DNA from: Cavia porcellus | Lineage: Eukaryota > Chordata > Mammalia > Rodentia > Caviidae | Direction: 5' to 3' | Assembly (NCBI RefSeq): GCF_034190915.1 | Contig: NW_026947687.1 | Span: forward strand, 301,116 to 365,115 | DNA length: 64,000 nt | Part shown: positions 55,929-64,000 of the stretch, one piece after another | Position numbering within the stretch: position 1 is the stretch's first letter | Layout of the letters: each line of letters opens with the position of its first letter | Program-made: the position numbers and the translations under genes | The notes under the pieces: model-generated | What the model was told of the DNA's origin: nothing | Database searches by the model: none | Seen by the model: only the letters and a program-made list of their open reading frames with translations

Positions 55929-56824
55929 CGCATAACCCCGTGATGTTTTTTCACTCCTACTAGTGAATCTAATGTAACACACACCCATACAATGCGCACC
56001 ACCCCGTGATGTTTTTCCCACTGCTACTAGTGAATGTAATGTAACACACACCCATACAATGCGCACCACCCCGTGATGTTTTTCTCACTCCTACTAGTGA
56101 ATTTAATGTAACACACACGCATACAATGCGCACCACCCCGTGATGTTTTTCTCACTCCTACTAGTGAATCTAATGTAACACACACCCATACAATGCGCAC
56201 CACCCAGTGATGTTTTTGTCACTCATACTAGAGAATCTAATGTAACACACACCCATACAATGCGCACCACCCCGTGATGATTTTCTCACTCCTACTAGTG
56301 AATCTAATGTAACACACACCCATACAATGCGCACCACCCCGTGATGTTTTTCTCACTCCTACTAGTGAATGTAATGTAACACACACCCATACAATGCGCA
56401 CCACCCCGTGATGTTTTTCTCACTCCTACTAGTGAATGTAATGTAACGCACACCCATACAATGCGCACCACCCCGTGATGTTTCTCTCACTCCTACTAGT
56501 GAATGTAATGTAACGCACACCCATAAAATGCGCACCACCCCGTGATGTTTCTCTCACTCCTACTAGTGAATCTAATGTAACACACACCCATACAATGCGC
56601 ACCACCCCGTGATGTTTCTCTCACTCCTACTAGTGAATCTAATGTAACACACACCCATACAATGCGCACCACCCCGTGATGTTTTTCTCACTCCTACTAG
56701 TGAATGTAATGTAACACACACCCATACAATGCGCACCACCCCGTGATGTTTTTCTCACTCCTACTAGTGAATGTAATGTAACACACACCCATACAATGCG
56801 CACCACCCTGTGATGTTTTTCTCA
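55929..56824. repeat. Linking monomers between the 2.6-kb copies
   Basis: About 13 monomers: the end of a 66-bp GCGCATAACC monomer, AATCTAATG monomers with private changes (AATTTAATG near 56101, CCCAGTGATG near 56205, ACTAGAGAATC near 56228), then AACGCAC and TTTCTCTC monomers near 56.45-56.65 kb. It lacks the 65-bp landmark. No unique sequence. Confidence 0.7.
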
Positions 56825-59407
56825 CTGCTACTAGTGAATGTAATGTAACACACACCCATACAATGCGCACCACCCCGTGATGTTTTTCTCACTCCTACTA
56901 GTGAATGTAATGTAACACACACCCATAAAATGCGCACCACCCCGTGATGTTTTTCTCACTCCTACTAGTGAATGCAAGGTAACACACACCGATACGATGC
57001 GCACAACCCCGTGATGTTTTTTCACTCCTACTAGTGAATCTAATGTAACACACACCCATACAATGCGCACCACCCCGTGATGTTTTTCTCACTGCTACTA
57101 GTGAATGTAATGTAACACACACCCATACAATGCGCACCACCCCGTGATGTTTTTCTCACGCCTACTAGTGAATCTAATGTAACACACACCCATACAATGC
57201 GCACCACCCCGTGATGTTTTTCTCACTCCTACTAGTGAATCTTATGTAACACACACCCATACAATGCGCACCACCCCGTGATGTTTTTCTCACTCCTACT
57301 AGTGAATGTAATGTAACACACACCCATACAATGCGCACCACCCCGTGATGTTTTTCTCACTCCTACTAGGAATGTAATGTAACACACACCCATACAATGT
57401 GTACCACCCCGTGATGTTTTTCTCACTCCTACTAGTGAATGTAATGTAACACACACCCATACAATGCTCACCACCCCGTGATGTTTTTCTCACTCCTACT
57501 AGTGAATGTAATGTAACACACCCATACAATGCGCACCACCTCCTGATGTATTTCTCACTCCTACTAGTGAATGTAATGTAACGCACACCCATACAATGCG
57601 CACCACCCCGTGATGTTTTTCTCACTGCTAATAGTGAATGTAATGTAACGCACACCCATACAATGCGCACCACCCCGTGATGTTTTTCCCACTCCTACTA
57701 GTGAATGTAATTTAACGCACACCCATACAATGCGCACCACCCCGTGATGTTTCTCTCACTCCTACTAGTGAATGTAATGTAACGCACACCCATAAAATGC
57801 GCACCACCCCGTGATGTTTCTCTCACTCCTACTAGTGAATCTAATGTAACACACACCCATACAATGCGCACCACCCCGTGATGTTTCTCTCACTCCTTCT
57901 AGTGAATCTAATGTAACACACACCCATACAATGCGCACCACCCCGTGATAATTTTCTCACTCCTACTAGTGAATGTAATGTAACACGCACCCATACAATG
58001 CGCACCACCCCGTGATAATTTTCTCACTCCTACTAGTGAATGTAATGTAACACACACCCATACAATGCGCACCACCCCGTGATGTTTTTCTCACTCCTAC
58101 TAGTGAATGTAATGTAACACACACCCATACAATGCGCACCACCCCGTGATGTTTTTCTCACTCCTACTAGTGAATGTAATGTAACACACACCCATACAAT
58201 GCGCACCACCCCATGATGTTTTTCTCACTCCTACTAGTGAATGTAATGTAACACACACCCATACAATGCGCACCACCCCGTGATGTTTTTCTCACTCCTA
58301 CTAGTGAATGTAATGCAACACACACCCATACAATGCGCACCACCCCGTGATGTTTTTCTCACTCCTACTAGTGAATGTAAAGTAACACACACCCATAAAA
58401 TGCGCACCACCCCGTGATGTTTTTCTCACTCCTTCTAGTGAATCTAATGTAACACACACCCATACAATGCGCACCACCCCGTGATGTTTTTCTCACTGCT
58501 ACTAGTGAATGTAATGTAACACACACCCATACAATGCGCACCACCCCGTGATGTTTTTCTCACTCCTACTAGTGAATCTAATGTAACACACACCCATACA
58601 ATGCGCACCACCCCGTGATGTTTTTCTCACTCCTACTAGTGAATCTAATGTAACACACACCCATACAATGCGCACCACCCCGTGATGTTTTTCTCACTCA
58701 TACTAGTGTATCTAATGTAACACACACCCATACAATGCGCACCACCCCGTGATGTTTTTCTCACTCCTACTAGTGAATCTAATGTAACACACAACCATAC
58801 AATGCGCACCACCCCGTGATGTTTTTCTCACTCCTACTAGTGAATGTAATGTAACACACACCCATACAATGCGCACCACCCCATGATGTTTTTCTCACTC
58901 CTACTAGTGAATCTAATGTAACACACACCAATACAATGCGCACCACCCCGTGATGTTTTTCTCACTCATACTAGTGAATCTAATGTAACACACACCCATA
59001 CAATTCGCACAACCCCGTGATATTTTTCTCACTCCTACTAGTGAATGTAATGTAACACACACCCATACAATGCGCACCACCCCGTGATGTTTTTCTCACT
59101 CCTACTAGTGAATGTAATGTAACACACACCCATACAATGCGCACCACCCCGTGATGTTTTTCTCACTCCTACTAGTGAATGTAATGTAACACACACCCAT
59201 ACAATGCGCACCACCCCGTGATGTTTTTCTCACTCCTACTAGTGAATGTAATGTAACACACACCCATACAATGCGCACCACCCCGTGATGTTTTTCTCAC
59301 TCCTACTAGTGAATGTAATGTAACACACACCCATAAAATGCGCACCACCCTGTGATGTTTTTCTCACTCCTACTAGTGAATGCAATGTAACACACACCCA
59401 TACAATG
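56825..59407. repeat. 2.6-kb block, copy 2
   Basis: Counterpart of 53346-55928. Carries the 66-bp CGATACGATG monomer (near 56975-57040), the ACTAGGAATG monomer near 57365, the 65-bp landmark at 57505 with private CCTCCTGATGTATTTC, and the CCCTGTG monomer near 59349. It diverges from copy 1 at about 59408, where copy 1 has GCGCATAACC and TTTTTTCAC but this copy has GCGCACCACC and TTTTTCTCAC. Confidence 0.8.
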
Positions 59408-60453
59408 CGCACCACCCCGTGATGTTTTTCTCACTCCTACTAGTGAATGTAATGTAACACACACCCATACAATGCGCACCACCCCGTGATGTTTTTCTCA
59501 CTCCTACTAGTGAATCTAATGTAACACACACCCATACAATGCGTACCACCCCGTGATGTTTTTCTCACTCCTACTAGTGAATGTAATGTAACACACACCC
59601 ATACAATGCTCACCACCCCGTGATGTTTTTCTCACTCCTACTAGTGAATGTAATGTAACACACCCATACAATGCGCACCACCCCCTGATGTTTTTCTCAC
59701 TCCTACTAGTGAATGTAATGTAACGCACACCCATACAATGCGCACCACCCCGTGATGTTTTTCTCACTGCTAATAGTGAATGTAATGTAACGCACACCCA
59801 TACAATGCGCACCACCCCGTGATGTTTTTCTCACTCCTACTAGTGAATGTAATGTAACGCACACCCATACAATGCGCACCACCCCGTGATGTTTCTCTCA
59901 CTCCTACTAGTGAATGTAATGTAACGCACACCCATAAAATGCGCACCACCCCGTGATATTTCTCTCACTCCTACTAGTGAATCTAATGTAACACACACCC
60001 ATACAATGCGCACCACCCCGTGATGTTTCTCTCACTCCTACTAGTGAATCTAATGTAACACACACCCATACAATGCGCACCACCCCGTGATGATTTTCTC
60101 ACTCCTACTAGTGAATGTAATGTAACACGCACCCATACAATGCGCACCACCCCGTGATAATTTTCTCACTCCTACTAGTGAATGTAATGTAACACACACC
60201 CATACAATGCGCACCACCCCGTGATGTTTTTCTCACTGCTAATAGTGAATGTAATGTAACGCACACCCATACAATGCGCACCACCCCGTGATGTTTTTCT
60301 CACTCCTACTAGTGAATGTAATGTAACGCACACCCATACAATGCGCACCACCCCGTGATGTTTCTCTCACTCCTACTAGTGAATGTAATGTAACGCACAC
60401 CCATAAAATGCGCACCACCCCGTGATATTTCTCTCACTCCTACTAGTGAATCT
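59384..60453. repeat. 16-monomer (1,070-bp) unit, copy 1
   Basis: Its first 854 bp (59384-60237) recur at 60454-61307 with no difference I could see. 1,070 bp is 16 monomers (1,072) less the 2 bp of the 65-bp monomer at 59647. The last part of the unit (60238-60453) is itself a copy of 59769-59984, seven monomers (469 bp) upstream, including GCTAATAG, AACGCAC and the unusual GATATTTCTC monomer. Confidence 0.85.
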
Positions 60454-61307
60454 AATGTAACACACACCCATACAATGCGCACCACCCCGTGATGTTTTTC
60501 TCACTCCTACTAGTGAATGTAATGTAACACACACCCATACAATGCGCACCACCCCGTGATGTTTTTCTCACTCCTACTAGTGAATCTAATGTAACACACA
60601 CCCATACAATGCGTACCACCCCGTGATGTTTTTCTCACTCCTACTAGTGAATGTAATGTAACACACACCCATACAATGCTCACCACCCCGTGATGTTTTT
60701 CTCACTCCTACTAGTGAATGTAATGTAACACACCCATACAATGCGCACCACCCCCTGATGTTTTTCTCACTCCTACTAGTGAATGTAATGTAACGCACAC
60801 CCATACAATGCGCACCACCCCGTGATGTTTTTCTCACTGCTAATAGTGAATGTAATGTAACGCACACCCATACAATGCGCACCACCCCGTGATGTTTTTC
60901 TCACTCCTACTAGTGAATGTAATGTAACGCACACCCATACAATGCGCACCACCCCGTGATGTTTCTCTCACTCCTACTAGTGAATGTAATGTAACGCACA
61001 CCCATAAAATGCGCACCACCCCGTGATATTTCTCTCACTCCTACTAGTGAATCTAATGTAACACACACCCATACAATGCGCACCACCCCGTGATGTTTCT
61101 CTCACTCCTACTAGTGAATCTAATGTAACACACACCCATACAATGCGCACCACCCCGTGATGATTTTCTCACTCCTACTAGTGAATGTAATGTAACACGC
61201 ACCCATACAATGCGCACCACCCCGTGATAATTTTCTCACTCCTACTAGTGAATGTAATGTAACACACACCCATACAATGCGCACCACCCCGTGATGTTTT
61301 TCTCACT
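60454..61307. repeat. 16-monomer unit, copy 2 (partial)
   Basis: Repeats 59384-60237 including the 65-bp landmark (60717), GATATTTCTC (near 61025) and GATGATTTTC followed by AACACGCACCC (near 61160-61200). Identity ends at about 61307, where this copy has CTCACTCC but copy 1 has CTCACTGC. Confidence 0.85.
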
Positions 61308-62448
61308 CCTACTAGTGAATGTAATGTAACACTCACCCATACAATGCGCACCACCCCGTGATGTTTTTCTCCCTCCTACTAGTGAATGTAATGTAACACA
61401 CACCCATACAATGCGCACCACCCCGTGATGTTTTTCTCACTCCTACTAGTGAATGTAATGTAACACTCACCCATACAATGCGCACCACCCCGTGATGTTT
61501 TTCTCACTCCTACTAGTGAATCTAATGTAACACACACCCATACAATGCGCACCACCCCGTGATGTTTTTCTCACTCCTACTAGTGAATCTAATGTAACAC
61601 ACACCCATACAATGCGCACCACCCCGTGATGTTTTTCTCACTCATACTAGTGAATCTAATGTAACACACACCCATACAATGCGCACCACCCCGTGATGTT
61701 TTTCTCACTCCTACTAGTGAATCTAATGTAACACACACCCATACAATGCGCACCACCCCGTGATGTTTTTCTCACTCCTACTAGTGAATGTAATGTAACA
61801 CACACCCATACAATGCGTACCACCCCGTGATGTTTTTCTCACTCCTACTAGTGAATGTAATGTAACACACCCATACAATGCGCACCACCCCCTGATGTTT
61901 TTCTCACTCCTACTAGTGAATGTAATGTAACGCACACCCATACAATGCGCACCACCCCGTGATGTTTTTCTCACTGCTAATAGTGAATGTAATGTAACGC
62001 ACACCCATACAATGCGCACCACCCCGTGATGTTTCTCTCACTCCTACTAGTGAATGTAATGTAACGCACACCCATACAATGGGCACCACCCCGTGATGTT
62101 TCTCTCACTCCTACTAGTGAATGTAATGTAACGCACACCCATAAAATGCGCACCACCCCGTGATATTTCTCTCACTCCTACTAGTGAATCTAATGTAACA
62201 CACACCCATACAATGCGCACCACCCCGTGATGTTTCTCTCACTCCTACTAGTGAATCTAATGTAACACACACCCATACAATGCGCACCACCCCGTGATAA
62301 TTTTCTCACTCCTACTAGTGAATGTAATGTAACACGCACCCATACAATGCGCACCACCCCGTGATAATTTTCTCACTCCTACTAGTGAATGTAATGTAAC
62401 ACACACCCATACAATGCGCACCACCCCGTGATGTTTTTCTCACTCCTA
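61308..62448. repeat. Third, diverged relative of the 16-monomer unit
   Basis: The 65-bp landmark at 61854 and its neighbours align to 60717 with an offset of 1,137 bp, one monomer more than 1,070. Before it are two AACACTCACCC monomers (near 61331 and 61465), a private change repeated 134 bp apart, which suggests a two-monomer duplication. GATATTTCTC recurs near 62162, and GATAATTTTC monomers near 62296 and 62363. Confidence 0.7.
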
Positions 62449-64000
62449 CTAGTGAATGTAATGTAACACACACCCATACAATGCGCACCACCCCGTGATG
62501 TTTTTCTCACTCCTACTAGTGAATGTAATGTAACACACACCCATACAATGCGCACCACCCCGTGATGTTTTTCTCACTCCTACTAGTGAATGTAATGTAA
62601 CACACACCCATACAATGCGCCACCCCGTGATGTTTTTCTCACTCCTACTAGTGAATGTAATGTAACACACACCCATAAAATGCGCACCACCCCGTGATGT
62701 TTTTCTCACTCCTACTAGTGTATGCAATGTAACACACACCCATACAATGCGCATAACCCCGTGATGTTTTTTCACTCCTACTAGTGAATCTAATGTAACA
62801 CACACCCATACAATGCGCACCACCCCGTGATGTTTTTCTCACTGCTACTAGTGAATGTAATGTAACACACACCCATACAATGCGCACCACCCCGTGATGT
62901 TTTTCTCACTGCTACTAGTGAATCTAATGTAACACACACCCATACAATGCGCACCACCCCGTGATGTTTTTCTCACTCCTACTAGTGAATCTAATGTAAC
63001 ACACACCCATACAATGCGCACCACCCCGTGATGTTTTTCTCATTCATACTAGTGAATCTAATGTAACACACACCCATACAATGCGCACCACCCCGTGATG
63101 TTTTTCTCACTCCTACTAGTGAATCTAATGTAACACACACCCATACAATGCGCACCACCCCGTGATGTTTTTCTCACTCCTACTAGTGAATGTAATGTAA
63201 CACACACCCATACAATGCGCACCACCCCGTGATGTTTTTCTCACTCCTACTAGTGAATGTAATGTAACGCACACCCATACAATGCGCACCACCCCGTGAT
63301 GTTTTTCTCACTCCTACTAGTGAATGTAATGTAACGCACACCCATACAATGCGCACCATCCCGTGATGTTTCTCTCACTCCTACTAGTGAATGTAATGTA
63401 ACGCACACCAATAAAATGCGCACCACCCCGTGATGTTTCTCTCACTCCTACTAGTGAATCTAATGTAACACACACCCATACAATGCGCACCACCCCGTGA
63501 TGTTTCTCTCACTCCTACTAGTGAATGTAATGTAACACACACCCATACAATGCGCACCACCCCGTGATAACTTTCTCACTCCTACTAGTGAATGTAATGT
63601 AACAAACACCCATACAATGCGCACCACCCCGTGATGTTTTTCTCACTCCTACTAGTGAATGTAATGTAACACACACCCATAAAATGCGCACCACCCCGTG
63701 ATGTTTTTCTCACTCCTACTAGTGAATGCAATGTAACACACACCCATACAATGCGCATAACCCCGTGATGTTTTTTCACTCCTACTAGTGAATCTAATGT
63801 AACACACACCCATACAATGCGCACCACCCCGTGATGTTTTTCTCACTGCTACTAGTGAATGTAATGTAACACACACCCATACAATGCGCACCACCCCGTG
63901 ATGTTTTTCTCACTCCTACTAGTGAATCTAATGTAACACACACCCATACAATGCGCACCACCCCGTGATGTTTTTCTCACTCCTACTAGTGAATCTAATG
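62449..64000. repeat. Right-end segment, array continues beyond window
   Basis: About 23 monomers with two cycles of CATAAAATG then 66-bp GCAATG/GCGCATAACC (near 62.68-62.78 and 63.68-63.77 kb) then AATCTAATG. The cycle resembles 8.6-8.9 and 48.5-48.8 kb. A 65-bp monomer at 62589-62653 has GCGCCACCCCG, 2 bp lost. The window ends inside a monomer that starts at 63992. Confidence 0.8.

Larger units (their letters stand above)
1..64000. repeat. 67-bp satellite DNA array, entire window
   Basis: Every part of the window is the same 67-bp unit repeated head to tail. For example ACTAGTG recurs at 61 and 128, and this spacing continues to the last base with only small length variants. About 955-960 monomers fit. 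Monomers usually differ from consensus at a handful of positions. There is no interruption by unique DNA, a mobile element or an inverted segment, so the array extends beyond both ends of the window. Known: arrays of this size made of one short unit are typical of eukaryotic heterochromatin. Inferred: a centromeric, pericentromeric, subtelomeric or sex/B-chromosome location, which the sequence cannot decide. I do not recognise the family or the species. Confidence 0.98.

Noticed and set aside
1..64000. CRISPR array (period near 67 bp is in the range of repeat plus spacer)
   Set aside because: There are no variable spacers: all 67 positions are conserved between units, and no cas genes are present.
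1..64000. Tandem-repeat surface antigen or mucin-like gene
   Set aside because: A 67-bp unit is not a multiple of three, so no frame stays open across monomers, and substitutions show no visible codon-position pattern.
1..64000. Telomeric repeat or interstitial telomere
   Set aside because: No short G-rich telomere unit such as TTAGGG or TTTAGGG in tandem; the CA-rich segment is part of the 67-bp unit.
1..64000. CENP-B box
   Set aside because: I see no match to the TTCG...CGGGA core in the monomer or its variants. Absence does not exclude a centromeric location.
1..64000. Ribosomal DNA spacer subrepeats
   Set aside because: No rRNA gene, promoter or non-repetitive spacer interrupts 64 kb, which is longer than expected for a spacer subrepeat tract. 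It cannot be fully excluded without flanking sequence.
1..64000. Transposon or helitron carrying internal tandem repeats
   Set aside because: No terminal repeats, target-site duplications or transposase remnants are visible. Origin of the satellite from an element outside the window remains possible.

Overview
The whole 64 kb window is a single tandem-repeat array of a 67-bp satellite monomer, about 955-960 copies, all in the same orientation. It enters at base 1 on a monomer boundary and is cut off inside a monomer at base 64000. I find no unique sequence, no transposon, no RNA gene and no credible protein-coding gene. A long single-family array like this points to eukaryotic heterochromatin (centromeric, pericentromeric, subtelomeric, or sex/B-chromosome satellite). 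I do not recognise the family and cannot name the organism from sequence alone.

The monomer is about 45% GC and strongly strand-asymmetric (consensus 19 A, 18 T, 9 G, 21 C on the plus strand). It has an ATG/TAA-rich head (AATGTAATGTAAC), a CA-rich middle, a T5 tract, and a tail with the short inverted repeat TCACT-6 nt-AGTGA that includes ACTAGT. Monomers fall into recurring sequence classes and a few length classes (61, 64, 65, 66 and 87 bp). These classes recur in a fixed order, so the array has higher-order repeat (HOR) structure.

Layout. 1-2.5 kb: mixed monomers with a local triplet expansion. 2.5-8.0 kb and 9.1-14.6 kb: two nearly identical ~5.48-kb blocks offset by 6,616 bp (99 monomers), each built of two diverged ~2.9-kb (44-monomer) sub-blocks and marked by a 61-bp monomer found only here. 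15.9-51.1 kb: a series of long HOR copies, several of them ~5.35-5.4 kb (about 80 monomers), each beginning with a rare marker monomer (AACAGACACCC plus ACCTCCCC). 38.1-47.65 kb: same HOR material but full of single-base indels, most likely an unpolished long-read patch. 51.2-64 kb: marker-free, with shorter duplications of 3,479 bp (52 monomers), 1,070 bp (16 monomers) and 1,137 bp (17 monomers).

Because 67 = 1 mod 3, the minus strand has only one in-frame stop cluster per three monomers. Length-variant monomers skip it and produce many apparent minus-strand ORFs of 80-175 codons. These are artefacts of the repeat, not genes. Nothing here works together as a pathway. The interest lies in the array's layered duplication history, its diagnostic variants, and the doubtful assembly in the middle.
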